Origin: Emmonsiellopsis sp. PD_33
Lineage: Eukaryota > Ascomycota > Eurotiomycetes > Onygenales > Ajellomycetaceae
Direction of reading: 5' to 3'
DNA: 61,097 nucleotides
NCBI GenBank assembly: GCA_032988165.1
Contig: JANTQF010000208.1
Location: 1 to 61,097 of the forward strand
Shown: one piece after another, positions 11,081 to 24,200 of the stretch
How positions within the stretch are numbered: the first letter of the stretch is position 1
Layout: every line of letters starts with the position of its first letter
Translations under genes and position numbers: made by a program
The notes under the pieces: model-generated
Databases searched by the model: none
Told to the model about the DNA's origin: nothing
Seen by the model: only the letters and a program-made list of their open reading frames with translations

Positions 11081-12638
11081 TCAATTGCTATAGTACGTCC
11101 CATTTGGAAAGGAGCATTGCCACCAAACTCCGCAGTAAGGCTCAATACCCTCAGGTTCAGGCCCATCATCGTTCAGGAGGAGCGCAGCAACACCACGCGG
11201 CGGGAGAGTAACGGATATATTCCTGATCGCCGTTCCATTGTCTGTATGAGACCACATATCGTATACGGAGTACTGACGCCCTGCTCGAATCGCCCAGCTC
11301 TCAGTAAGATTAAAGGACATATCCGCGGTTGTATCGAGAGTATTGAGGACCATGAAAACCACGCCATAGCTGGAGTTGCCGGACCAATACTGTGCAGGAT
11401 GGGTGCTGTTGGAGGTATAATCCGGGTTTATACCCCATCGGAATGGACTGATACTTTCACCAACTTCGGGGTCTTGGTTGATCTTGAGCAAGTCTTTGTT
11501 CGTCAAAATTTCGATCGTTTCTTCCGTGACATTGGTCAAATCCGTGCTCAAAAATAAAGGCGATTTCAGAAGAGCCCAGGCGGTAAAATGGCTTTTCGCT
11601 TCATCATAGGTCAAGTTCCCTGGCGGGGTCCCTTGGCCGGTGTTCCCCACCTCCAGGATATCCATATCGATGCGACCATAGAAGTTTGTAGACCACCAAT
11701 TAAAACTAGCGGTGTCAATAATTGCGGTGAGGGTCGACCACCATGGCTTAATATCTCCAGTTATTCGCCAGGATTGCCCGAGGCGCGGACCCCAGACGGA
11801 AGGTTGCTGCCATCCCCATTCGCAAAGGGAAAATTGAAAAGGAGTCGTATCAGTTTCCTCCGCAAATTCGGCAATTGCATTTGCCATTCTGACAAAGCGC
11901 CCGTACACATTCTCCTCCGTCACGTTGTCGAATGGGATATAGCAATTATCGTATTTCAGGTAATCAAATCCCCATTCGGCGAATGTTTCCAGGTCTTGTT
12001 TCTCATAGCCGTATGATCCAGGGTGGCCCGCACAAGTCTGATACCCAGCGTCGGAGTAGGCACTAGCTGATACCCCCAAGGCCTTTACCGAGTCGGTAAA
12101 GTTTTTGATTCCGTATGGGAATCTTTCCGGGTCTTGTTATATAAATTAGTGCCGCAATCATTTATGTATACACTATGGGTAGAACACACCTGCCACTAAC
12201 TTTCCTTCTGGACTCCGTTCTTTCCTAAGGATTCTGTCAACTATGCCCTATTAATCAACAAATATGCTAGAGCCTTACATCGAATAGCAGTCATCGATGA
12301 GAATTGTCTGATAATGTTAGTCAATTATTTCTGGATGAGCAGAGAGACAATCTCACATTATACCCAGCTTCAACCAAACCATAATTCACCATTGCTTCGA
12401 CTTGGGCATAGGCAGTGGAATGATTATACGAACATCCGAAGTGATTGAACGCTTTTTGGAGATTTTGTCAACACTGTTTCAAGCACATTTACGAATCACG
12501 TAGTTTGAACTTAAACAGCAAGAGAAAGGAAACAAAAAACATACTGTTGTATCCCATCTTCGGTAGTTTTCCAACGCCATTGTTCAATCCCGAAACCGTG
12601 CCTGTGAGGGCCGCAGCAATGACTGCTAGCGACAGCAT
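11081..12638 (-). CDS. Secreted alpha-galactosidase, GH27, 5 exons
   Basis: This predicted secreted enzyme removes terminal alpha-1,6-galactose from raffinose-type sugars and galactomannan; about 434 aa. Exons are 12638-12545, 12451-12357, 12307-12279, 12224-12190 and 12132-11081. A signal peptide (MLSLAVIAAALTGTVSG) precedes the mature start, then PKMGYNTFNHFGC (the second splice restores this GH27 motif), LIDDCYS, the nucleophile stretch YLKYDNCY and the acid/base Asp in WRITGDI. Several NxT/S sequons and a C-terminal beta-sandwich-like region (after about residue 330) follow. The ATG is chosen because it alone gives a signal peptide in frame. It is divergent from the GH105-like pseudogene across a shared 730-bp interval. 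Confidence 0.92.
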
Positions 12639-13368
12639 TGTATTGTACTTTCAAAATAGAATCATAGAATGGTCGATAGACAGCTCGGAGGTTACTAGTA
12701 TTGAACAGTAGCAGGTCTGCCGTATAATGATCCGAATTGTCGGAGGGGAATACGGAAAATATAAACACAGGCCGCATCCTTTTAATGGGAATGTTTTTGA
12801 ATTTGTTTCCCGATCATAGGTTCCATAGGCCGTTCGGACCGGAAATGAACTGCGCTGCTGGGATGCCAGCGACAGGGGAGCTTTGAGTTAAGTTAGCACT
12901 GGATAATCATCCCGCCCTTCCAAACAAGGGGTGAAATTTCGAAATAATAGATTCAAATGAAAGCACTATCACCGCCCGTCAAGTCGAGCGGGGGATGGGC
13001 TACAGCAGCAAGTTCACGTCTTGTGCGCTGGTGGTGGGAGTGGCACATCTGGCCCCTGAAGACGTCGTGATTTCTGCACATCAGGATGGCTTCTGGAAAT
13101 TCTTCGACGGGCACTGTCCCCTGGAGAGCTTAGTGGTCCCTATATCCCGCGTTTCTTGGAGATGATGAGGTGAGGTTGGGAGAAATCGGCTAACCAGAAC
13201 AGATCTGCTTAGTCGGAGCCCCGGACTTCACCCCGCACCATTTTTGGAAAACGACACCACTCCGCTTCAACAACATCACGGCGAATTTCCACCAACGCGA
13301 GGCTCGCAATCCTGCTCAGTGAGGCGCGTGAGTTCAACACATTTTGGGAGCCCTTAAATTAACGCCAA
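12639..13368. promoter_or_regulatory. Divergent promoter interval, alpha-galactosidase / GH105-like
   Basis: This 730-bp interval separates two divergently read carbohydrate-active genes and contains no recognised gene. It should hold both promoters. No particular operator could be assigned with confidence. Confidence 0.45.
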
Positions 13369-14703
13369 ATGAATAATACGGGACATAACCGACAGCAACA
13401 TCCCGCTCTCTGGGATCTTGTGTCTCCCCTGCTACCACCACTCCTGTCCGCTCAAAGAGCTTCCTGGGAACAAGGCACAGCTGCACAAGCTCTTCTAGAG
13501 CTTTATCATGCTTTAACCGACGACTTTAATGATAACCACGGAGATACGCGTCTGGCTGAACATACCCGAGAAACGCTTTAGTATCTACGGCCTCTGCCAT
13601 GATGCCATTGTGCGGGCGTCCACCGATGGTCGACTCGGGACGAGAATAAACAGTAACGATGCAGGGGACGGGGATGGCTCATCACTGGATCCCGCATGCG
13701 TAGGGGAAGCCGCACTCTTTGTTCTTGAAAAGCATGAAAAGCAGAGCACAACCTATAAAGAATTCTCAAAGCTTTTGCACTGGCTTGACAGCTTGGAAAA
13801 TATGCTTTCCTACCTTGAAAACGATGCCCCAAGGATTGCATTTGTCCCTGATGTCAATTCTGATCCAACTTTGCCAACAGAAGGTGCTATAAGCCATCTG
13901 AAAACCAGCGGCGAACTTTGGGCCCATGGCGCCCGCCTTTTCTAGCCGCGATGGCCCTATCAGATCCGCAAGTAATAAAAATACCGCGGGATGAGAGATT
14001 TTCTCTTCTTAGCTCCTCGTTTAATCAGATAAAACTCTATAACCGTGCTTTGGGCAACACTGGCTCTGGCTTTATGAGCCACACGTATACTGAGGGAAGC
14101 GAAAATTCACCCAATCCGCCAGGAGGCGGGAAATACGGCCGGAGGGCATGGGGGGTTGGAAACGGCTGGTTTGCCTGTGGTATCCTGCGAGCGCTGAAGG
14201 TCCTCGAGCGTACTCTCGCGGGACACAACTTCCACTCGAAGTGGGCAAAAGAATGGCTTGACATGGATCGAGACGCACAGAACCGCTTGGCTCAAGTTTG
14301 GGAACTACTGATGTCGCTTATCGACCATATCCTACCGCATCAACGAAAGGACGGGTTGTTTCACAATATCATTGATGCCAGTAATACATTTGTGGAGGTG
14401 AATTTAGCGCAGATGATGGCATCTGCTATCTACGATCTGTTATCATGGTACGATAGCAATGGACGGCCGATTGGACATTTGGCGAAATATTTGAGCCTCT
14501 CCTTGGGCGAAAAGAAGCTAAGACCTTACAGAGAAGCGGCTGGGTCGATGCTCTACTCTGCTAGAAAAAAACGAGATTCCTGGGGTTTTGTCCAAAGAGT
14601 ATGCGGTAGCCCTCGTTTTGATAAACCTGGTACAGCGGCAGAAGGACAGGCATGGGCCATAATGATGGAAGTATCCAGGTGGAATTATCTATCTTCCCGC
14701 TGA
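13369..14703 (+). pseudogene. GH105-like six-hairpin glycosidase, frameshifted
   Basis: It resembles fungal unsaturated rhamnogalacturonyl-hydrolase-like (YteR/GH105) proteins. Recognisable stretches are LLSAQRASWEQGTAAQALLE at the N-terminus, then DGRLG and LDPACVGEAALFVLE, PPFLAAMALSDPQ, RAWGVGNGWFACGILRAL and EGQAWAIMM at the end. These sit in three successive frame segments: from 13369 to about 13581 in one frame, about 13517-13945 in the next, and about 13920-14703 back in the first. No GT-AG intron bridges either shift. At the second break the expected Trp-to-Met segment is shortened and one extra C disturbs a Met-Ala-Pro-Pro-Phe-Leu run. No signal peptide is visible. It is therefore called a pseudogene; two sequencing errors are the alternative. 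Confidence 0.75.
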
Positions 14704-14973
14704 TGTTTTCGTCAACTACAACATCGCTAACGGATTTACTCTAACAAATCGATACACCCTTAACGATCTATAAACCGATACGATTCAACCTGGTAAACCC
14801 TCAACAAACATTTATTGGGTACGAATCTAATGTCGAGAACTGCACTGTATTTTCCCTATGGAAATCCATCCAGATTCGGCAACACCCCCCGGGTTATTCG
14901 GAATACCTCTAGATGTGCACATACTGATACAAACGTCCGCAAGTCAAAGTAAATCTGTCTCTTTTTAGGTTGT

Positions 14974-15741
14974 CTACTCCTGCCCCTTCAGCTCCTCTTC
15001 TCCATTCGTCTGGGTCCCCTTTTCAATATCATTTGCGGCACACATAATCGCACCCTTCGTCGGGCTACGGTACGCTTCCTCGTCAATCTCAGCCAATTTG
15101 GAGGTAACCAACTTCTCCCTCCCTATCCCATAAAACTCCGAAAAACACATAATAAGTGGCTGCCACTTATCCGCATCAATCCTATTCTTATACCCCTCCA
15201 ACCTCAACTCATCCTCGACATGCACCCGCAAAATCCGCAACTCCATCGCCAGCATCTTCCCCTTCTCACTCGAACAATCCTTCATCAGCCCATTTACCTC
15301 CACCAGCTCCGCCTCCATCTGCACAGGACACTCCAAAATCCGCGGCGGGCGAACCAAGTCCGATGGCTGCGCTGTGAGCTTCGCGCGGCCAAACTTGTCC
15401 TTGACGAAGCGGTAGCCAACGCTTGCTTTCCATTCGTTTATCGGATTTGCGCCTGTTGTACGTGCGAGGGCGTTGACATGAGCAGTCATATCTTCGGACG
15501 GCAGATTCAAGACACATTGTTTGGTTCGCATGATATTCTTGCTGGTATGAGCTCTGCTCCCGAGGCCGATCATGCATCGATCGCCGAGCCACCAGGCGGA
15601 GGACATGGGGGCGATGTTGGGGGTGCCGTCTTCGTTTTCACTGGTGATGAGGACGACTGGGGTGCCCCAGTATAGGATTGCGGGAGAGATTTGATGGTGC
15701 ATTTCGTCGTCGTAGGATGGATGTAGGAGAGTGTGTTGCAA
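14974..15741 (-). CDS. Flavin-reductase-like (FMN-binding split-barrel) protein
   Basis: This is a 255-aa single-exon protein of the flavin reductase-like/DIM6-NTAB group. The FMN-binding core occupies about residues 15-140: VLITSENEDGTPNIAPMSSA (split barrel), CMIGLGSRAHTSKNI and CVLNLPS. A C-terminal helical region of about 100 residues includes CFSEFYGIG. Such proteins reduce or carry FMN with NAD(P)H, often for a partner oxygenase, but no partner is evident nearby. No targeting signal is seen, so it is probably cytosolic. The first ATG is used; a second at residue 14 would also keep the domain. Confidence 0.85.
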   Translation of the reverse strand: MQHTLLHPSYDDEMHHQISPAILYWGTPVVLITSENEDGTPNIAPMSSAWWLGDRCMIGLGSRAHTSKNIMRTKQCVLNLPSEDMTAHVNALARTTGANPINEWKASVGYRFVKDKFGRAKLTAQPSDLVRPPRILECPVQMEAELVEVNGLMKDCSSEKGKMLAMELRILRVHVEDELRLEGYKNRIDADKWQPLIMCFSEFYGIGREKLVTSKLAEIDEEAYRSPTKGAIMCAANDIEKGTQTNGEEELKGQE

Positions 15742-16703
15742 AGTGAATACGTTGTGCTAATTGCCCCAAGGGGAGTAATAAGAAAGGGAACCGGTAAAGC
15801 GTTTTGGATATCGGTATATTTTCTTCTTTTCTTCATGAAATCAGTGAAGTGAATACAAATGAAAACGATCCCCCGCAGCAGCCCCTCGGCTTTATACCCC
15901 AGCCTCCCACATCTAGACATCTTTTTTTAACCGTCCCTTATCATACAGCACACCCTACACCCTCTCCTATACTAAGCATATAGACTAATAAAGTGTCCTA
16001 GACTTCCCACAGTAAAATGTGGTTAATATATCCAATGAGGCCAGCCATAGATTTGCGAGGCGCTCCAGCGTGCCCCATATTCGTATCGAGGTCCGCAGCT
16101 TTTGATAGGTCATATTGGAAACAAGCTTCTTTGGCAGCTCCACTCAGCGGGTCTCACTAACCAACGAACCAAATGCGCCTTTCTGTCTGTGCAGACACAA
16201 GCACTCCGTCGTTTCCATTCCTTTTCAATCATGATATATCCTCACCGTTTACGAGGCTAGGCTTACCAATCTTCCTAGCCTTTACCGGGCAATGACAAAA
16301 ATTGAAAAAGTCACAATATTAGTATCCTCGAAGACCGGGAGGATGCGGATTCGAGAGTTCTTCGCCGTTCCCCCGAGTAAATATATATTCGAGCTGCCTC
16401 AGGCTTTCTACAGCAGGCGTCCAACAATCTTCCTGCTCAGAAAGGAGAATTCTACGGACGGAATTTCCTAATTGTCCGCGAAGGTATGTTCAACAGCATA
16501 ATATTTTCTTTGAAAGAGTTATTCAATATAGAGGAATATGATATTGAGCATGTTATCATTGAATGCGAATTTCTAGGTCTGTATCCTCGTTGGTTATTAG
16601 GAGCATTCTATACGGAACTGATACATACGACCATAGGGAGTGGAAAACAGGGCTTCCCGTCCGCTCAGCCGTACTTAAGCCACTCGCCGGCCGGCTAGTA
16701 GTT
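15742..16703. other. Intergenic before the retroelement nest
   Basis: No gene was recognised. Small open frames near 16486-16823 run into the Copia LTR and are not called. CpG-containing, GC-balanced sequence continues up to the insertion site. Confidence 0.5.
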
Positions 16704-16708
16704 GGGTG

Positions 16709-16877
16709 TGTTGGGAATCCCGAGATATCTCATATTCATGCAATCTCACTTAGAATTAGCATTTACACAGCCACCCACATTCCCTCATACAAAATAGCTA
16801 GGATTCCTATGAACCACCATTAGTTTGACAATATATCATTTAATTTGTACCTCATGAAGCAATGTACAATGCTAATA
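16709..16877 (+). repeat. Left LTR of Copia-1
   Basis: 169 bp, starting TGTTGGGAATCCC and ending before GTTATGAGCC. It pairs with 32737-32905. Differences between the two copies are almost all C/T or G/A, as expected for RIP. Confidence 0.92.
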
Positions 16878-17183
16878 GTTATGAGCCCAGCAATTTCCAT
16901 TATGTATTCAACTTGATTTTTATCATTATTATCATCATTTCATCATTTTTCACCCTATACCACATGCTTTTCACATGAAATAGTGATATCCTCCAAAAAA
17001 AACCCATGGAAATATCCCCTAGATCCATGGGATCCATTAAGAACAGAGCCATAGAGCTCCACAAATCAAGCTTTTGAAAATGCTAGAAGCTCTATATTAA
17101 TTGAAAAACAGGGCTGTAAGTACCTCTAACAGTCTAAAAATTAAAAAAGCAGAGCTCTCAGAGTTCTATCCACCTACCTCATC

Positions 17184-20100
17184 ATGTCTGACATCACTAC
17201 TCAATGTATGATAATGACACTAAAGAACAGCAAGAATTAGGAGATTTAGTATATAAACATCATATTAATAGTAAGTAATCACAGAGTTCATAATTATATT
17301 AATTTAATAAAGGAAGATTATTAGCTGGAAGTAGAAGAACCTAAGATTAAGAATAATAAATCTAAAAAATCATTTAAAAAATAGATAATAATATATAAAA
17401 AATGTTAAATAGCTATGAATAAGATATATAATATTATTATAATATTAGTTTTGAGAGTAAAGATAGAGTATATTATAAAGGTAGATAATACTCACATTAA
17501 AGATATCATTAAAGTACTGTGATATCATCTCTCTCTCATTACTAAAGATTAAAAAAATAAAGTCAGAGATCAATATAACATTCTGATGAAGAAATCAAAT
17601 AGTAAGAACATTGAAAAATAGTTAGATGATTAATCTATAATTCATAAAAAAATATGAAATGTAAAGATTTAAGATTAGAGATCTATTTAATTTAGAGAGT
17701 AATTTTTTGATGGGTAATCAAGTGATTGATCTAATAATTACTGAAGGATTTAAATTTATTTTCTCATATAATAAAAAGATAGGCACAAACATCATTAATC
17801 TAGAATGATTAGTCAGAGAGATTAAGATTTAATACCACAAGATGAAAGTCTTAAAAAATAGTTATAATATCATTTTTACAATCTTTAATAGCCTAGGTAG
17901 AGAAAAGAAAGACTCTACTAACAGTATAAATCTACCTGCAAAAAACTCACAAAAAAAAGCTAATAAAGATTTAAAAAAAAAGAATAAAAAGACTTATAAT
18001 CTATATATCTGCAGCAGGCTTAGATACTCAGTAGGAACTTACTGGTATCTTAACCCTACATTAAGGCCTAAGTAGTTCATAGGATATGATAATACACATA
18101 AAAAGGTAGATGAAGTATTAAAGAACAAGAAAGTCAAAATAAAGATTAAAATAGAAATTGAGAAGATAAATGATAAGGCTAGTATAAATCTATAGATAAA
18201 TCTTTTAACTATTTATTAAATATCTTTAATCTTCTGTAAAGCTATAGATAGATTATTAATTTTGAGTGTCAAATCTAACTCATTAAATTATTTATTAAGA
18301 GATAATTAAGTGTATGATACAGGCAGAGAATCTCATATTTATAATAATAAATTTAGATTTATTAATTTTATAAAGAAACACAACATATCATTTTATACAG
18401 ATAATTTCTATATAAAAATTTAAGGTTATAGGACTACTGTCATATATCTTATAAATCTAATGACCTGAAAACACTTTATAGTCATACTATTTAATATGAC
18501 ATATATTTCAGATTTTCATATAAATATCTTCAGTTAGGCAAGACTATTTGTAAAAGAAATCTCACTACACATAGAGATGATAACATTAAGAGATAATAAG
18601 AAGCCTTAAATATTACTTATATAGAGAGATAATCTTATATACTTAGAATATAATCTATATTTAAATATCATACTAATATCAACATTTTTCATTCTCATTA
18701 GATATAGAAAGCATTTAGAGGCCCCAAAGATTTCAACAGTATCAGTAGAGATTTAATATAGATAACTAGGATATAGTTTCAAAACTTTAATTACTTACCT
18801 GTAGAATGCATTTGAAGACATAATTATAATAAATAAGTTTATAAAAGAGAAGAAGAAAGAGTTAGATCCTTACCTGCAAGAAGTTACATGTCATTATTAA
18901 ATATATAAGCTTTTGAAAGTAAAAAATCAGATATCTTACAGGCTATACATCTACTCTACTAAACAGTCTAAACCATTTAAATGCCTCCATGTCAATCTTA
19001 TAGAGAATAAGAAAGATTACTACTATAATTAGTAATAAATAATGTATTTTACATGCAATTTCTTATAGTTCTAAATCATATAAAATACAGTTTATAAGTC
19101 TGAACTCAAGAAAGCTCTTTCTGTAGTAATGAAATGGATTAAACACCAGTTTAATATAGACATTAAGATTATACATATCAACAACAAGATAACTTGAAGT
19201 ATGTATTTAGATGAGATAGATGAGTAGATTTTAGAAGAAGATCTTTCAAAAGAGTTCTCATCAGAATATACATATAAATAGAACAGTGCAGTTAAACATA
19301 CAGGTACACTATTAATCAAAAAAGCTAGATACTTGCAGATAGATGAATGTTTACCCTCAGAGCTCTCACTCAAAATATATATAATAGTTAGCTATCTTAT
19401 TAATTAAATCCCTATACATCTATTAGAGTAGAAGTTATTATTACTAATTTTATAAGAGTATCTTAACCTTCCTAGCAAGCCTTCATCTACTCACTTATAT
19501 GTATATAGATATCATATGTATGTAAAGATTTCAGATGAAGTTCTCAATCATATAAGAGCTTTAAAGTTAAAATCTAGGGCACATGTTAGTTATCTCATTG
19601 AATATAATTTAATGAATATCTAGAGGATTTAAATTTCACACTTACAATACATTATAAGAATCAGAGATGTAGTGTTTGATGAATCAGTTCAATTCAACCT
19701 ATAGAAACCTTATATTAAAGAGTTACTATAAGAGTTTATTATAGATAAGATTACTAAAATGTTGTAAATATTTATTTCAGAGCCTGTAATCTCTAAGGTT
19801 TACAAATAGAATGAGATGCTGGATTTTACTGATATAGATATTTTCCATTCTGAAGATATTAAATAAATGGAAAAAATAGCTGAATCCAGTAATAAAGATA
19901 ATAAAAATGATTAAAGAGATATAAATGAATCTTTAACACTTAAATCAACATTAAAACTACAGGTTTAGGGGGATGAGTAAATGGATGAATAAATTGGTAG
20001 AGAGATTATTAAATCTAATAATCTCAATAGCTAGTTATAGAGTGAACTGCAGGCCTCACTAAGTAAATATAAAAAGATATCTAAGTAATCTCAACTATCT

Positions 20101-20832
20101 AAACTATCTGATATCTTACCTTCAGATCTCTTCAATCAATCAAATTAAGTATTATAAGCACATGAGATCTCTACAGACTTTAACAAATCAAATATAATCT
20201 CTAGTAAATACATTAGATATACTATACACTTTAATGAAATTAAACATATAAAAAATAACTTTACTCAGCAATTTTATGTAATATTTAGCACAATTATGAA
20301 TCTTACACTTCAGAAAGAAAGTAATATGTAATTGCATAGAAATAAACTCTCTCTACTACTAAATCATTAAAACTCATTAAAAATATATAAATATAGTGAG
20401 GATTTCATTAACATCATAATCCAGAAATAGGAGATAATTACTTAGAAGAATACATATAAAATAGTGTCTAAACCTTCAGAAAATATGTCAGTGATCTCCC
20501 TATACTAGATATTTACCTATAAATTTAATGATAATAGATTTCTCAATAAGTTTAAAGTATATATCTGCATTTAAGATAACCTTCAATCTTCCAGTAAAAA
20601 AGATATAAGAGCTCATACACTTACTAGCAGGATTTATCACATATTAATGATAATAACAGCAGCTTTTAACCTTGATATTAAGTAGCTTAACAGTATGAAT
20701 ACCTTTACAAATAATAATATAAATAAGGAAGTTTATTATAAACTATTAGATAGATAATAGAGACTTTTAGATCTTATCTTCTTAAGGTAATCTCTTATCT
20801 TATTTAAATTGAAAAAAGGCCTATATAGATTA
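17184..20832 (+). pseudogene. Copia-1 gag-pol, 5' portion (gag, protease, integrase, start of RT)
   Basis: From about 17.84 kb onward one frame is followed despite many stops. A degraded Cys-knuckle region reads CSRLRYSVGTYWYLNP (about 18.0 kb). The protease reads VYDTGRESHIYNN (18310-18348), so its DTG survives. Then come the post-protease TYISDFHINIFS and the integrase C-terminal signature SRAHVSYLIEYN and RIRDVVFDES (19.57-19.70 kb). RT begins near 20.5 kb and is cut at GLYRL (20832), where the Gypsy element entered. Stops fall where Gln or Trp is expected. The gag part before 17.84 kb lies in another frame, so an indel is likely there. Confidence 0.85.
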
Positions 20833-20992
20833 TGCTACATGCATATAGATGTTACATTCCTTCCTTTCACCACCACTATAGCTAGTTAGTAAGCAGAGTG
20901 GATTAACATAAGATAGCCATGAATCTTCCATAATCCTAGAAGAAGCAAGCTTATTTGACATCATTTTCATGACCTCCTATATTATTATAGTA
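20833..20992 (+). repeat. Left LTR of the Gypsy element
   Basis: 160 bp, beginning TGCTACATGCATATAG and ending ATTATAGTA. The final TA corresponds to CA in the right copy, a C-to-T change. Confidence 0.92.
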
Positions 20993-21287
20993 AATGATAG
21001 CATGTCTGCAAGTTCAATGAGTTAACTAAAGAGCTATAATTCTTATCTGTGAGTTTTTACTGGGCTAATCCCCCCTTCACTGATGATAGATCACTAGGAT
21101 ATTCATGAAACTAACTATTAAAGTCATCCACTCTACCCATTAATTAACTACTTACATTATTAATAAAGATGCTTACATTTCCCTCATCAGCACACAAGTT
21201 GAGCTAATAGCTGAGTACATCACTGCAAATACAGATTGTCTGGAGTCTCCTCCCAAGTCAAATACTTTACTAGGAGATTGAGCTAGA

Positions 21288-24200
21288 ATGCAGAGCTCTA
21301 ATGTCATAGCTATAGAAGAGAGTTTAACTACAGGACAGCCAGAATATTCAGCAGACTGGGCAATAGACAAAGCAGCTTTCAGGAGTGATATTAGAAGATT
21401 TATGAAAGATATAAAATACCTACTGAAGGACTTGAGCTACAAAGCCTACATTAAATTTTGTACATCCCAGATGCCTACATCTAATACTACTGAATCCTTC
21501 AAAGCTCTCTTGGTCTTACCATTAACTAAAGAAACAACAATAAACAGATAATTCAAATAGAAATCATCAGTTAACATAGAAGCTGCCAAGGAAGGACCAG
21601 AAAGGACTATATTGAGATAAGTAGTGAATATACTGTATCTATCTGATGCCTACCCCCTGATGATCTAATAACTAAGACTAACTACCCAATTAGGTAATAA
21701 ATCATTTTGATTGCTGACAGAAGATATCAGGTTATTTGCAGCTACTATCACTAGCTTAGAGCAATTAAAATAAACTAAAATTCCCCTTATTTCTCTCCCA
21801 TCTTCTTCTTTCTTTTCTAACTGCACTGCTATGACTTCAGCCACAGTTAACTCAACCAGTAATAATAAAGACATCATAGAGAATCCATAATATTAACATT
21901 CTAAGTTAACTACATCATCAGTAATGATAAGGTTTTTAGATTGTCTATACAGCTAAATATAGTCATCTCAGTAAATCAGTTTATAAATACTACAATACAT
22001 CTACTAGTTAGACCAGCCTAATATTACTTAGGATTTAACCTCAGTACATCCTTCAAGAAGATGCTTAATCAGTCCTCCCTGTCAACTATTAAATATAGCT
22101 AATGAGAATATAGATGCTCTAACCTTTAATAGCTTAGTCCTCTCAGCTGCATAGAATAGCAATGAACTCTCTACTGAGTAAATGCACATTATTATCTAAA
22201 TAATCAAAGAGACTCTATATGAGTTAGGTGTTAGTAATCAGAATAATAGCTCTAACTCTAACAGCTACCAGCCAACTCTGAACTCTAATAGCTGCCAGTC
22301 AACATCAGATCTGAACCCATTAGGAACCCCAGTTTGCAACCCTAGTCCAGTAGTGATGCAGTAGAGTTGAAATACTAATAGAAACTCCACTGATTACACT
22401 CTATATACTGGGAATACTTCATAAAAGATTACTAATATTAATATATTCTGGCTAGACTCCACAGGCATGAACAATATATAGGATAAGGATAGTAAGACTT
22501 ACTATTATAATATATTTAGCTTCATAGCCTGAGTACAAGTAGCAGCCCAATCTTGAAATGCTATGATCATAAAATAAGATCTATCAATCTATTTCTATGA
22601 AGTCATCAACATCTGGTAGATCTTAGAAATTAGTGATATTACTCACTACAGCCTGTTAAATCACCTGGATGATACAACTCAGATATATAAGGTGTTAGAA
22701 ATATATTTCTGCATGTCCCCAAGCAAGTCTCTAGTAAAATTCAAGAAAATGTTCTACACCATACAGGATGTGAGGAATGGAAAGTCTGTAGCTACTTTTA
22801 CTGTAGAATTAATACATACTATAAAGCATTATAGACATTCTGACAATGAGGACATCCTTATACTTCACATTTAAAAGCACCTTAATCTACCTTTATATCT
22901 TATAATTGATGAACTTAATCCTGAAACTATCATTAAAAAGTTCATTGCTTAGCTAGTGAAGAAGTTAGCTAACTAGGAGGATAAATATTAACTACAGTAT
23001 TATAAGTATAATAATTGCCTAAGAAATATGCAACCTTATCATAACTATCAGCTGAGAACCCAGGATGACCTAGATGATTACCAGAAGAATAATGCTTATA
23101 ACTAGCAGGATAATCATATGGATAATGGAAATTCCAATTGTGAACCACTAAGTATGCCACACTAATCTTACAATCAGAACTGCAAGTATGAAGGAGACTA
23201 TAATAATAATAACTATTAAAATAATAACTGCAACAATAATTATAATAATAATTATTGACCTCATTATGAAAACTCTGCATCCCTGTGTTGGTATGATAAC
23301 TATCAGTATGAGAATTATTATAAAGAAGTGAGAGTCAATTAGGCAAATGAAATAAAAAATGAAGATGACTGTGATGCTCAGCATAATAATCAATATGATG
23401 ATCATTAAGATAACAATTGTGATAATAAACATCCTAATGAAGCTGAAGGATATTTAGGCTTTAATGATGACTATAATGTCTATAACTATTATAATTATAA
23501 TACTATCTTTATTTTGAATAACTAACTGCATGACCATATTGCTGAATACTATGAAGAGGATGATGAGTTAGTAGTCTAGTATATTAATATTTCTCTACTA
23601 GTTATATCATTAAAATACCTACAGGCATACTCACTAGATGGCCTCTCATTCTACTTTTAGTACTATATGATGGTGAAAGTATTCATGGAGAAACTAAACA
23701 AAGAGAATAATATATATCTAAATTTAGGCTGCACTATGATTTTAGTAGACAGAGAATGACTTCTGAATCAAGATCTAAATATCAAGATAATTCAGTTAAA
23801 GTTAGTCACAGTCCAGAGAATTAGTAAAGAATTTATATCATTAGAGATAGTCATCATTTCTTTACATCTACCTATAATACTCCTAGATAGAAAGTCCATC
23901 ATTGCATGTCTATTCATTGAGGTGCACATCATTAACAACCTACAAGTTAAACTATTACTAGAAGTTGATAATCTTGGGTCAGAAGGAATCATCTTGAACT
24001 TCCCTAATAAAGTTATCTAGCTCATGAGATGCTGAGAAGCCACCATCAAGCTCATATTAGCTTCAAAGCTGAACCATTAGAATCACTATTTATTATACAT
24101 AGCTACTAAAGTAACCATACTACTGAGAGTAGAGGTAAAGATTCTAATTTATGTTTGTAATAAGGAGATCCTACTAGATGATAGAGATTACCTATTTGAG

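Noticed and set aside
22969..23432. Tyr/Ile-rich open frames on the minus strand
   Set aside because: They are shadows of the Asn/Tyr-rich gag tail read on the plus strand, made by AAT/TAT-rich DNA.
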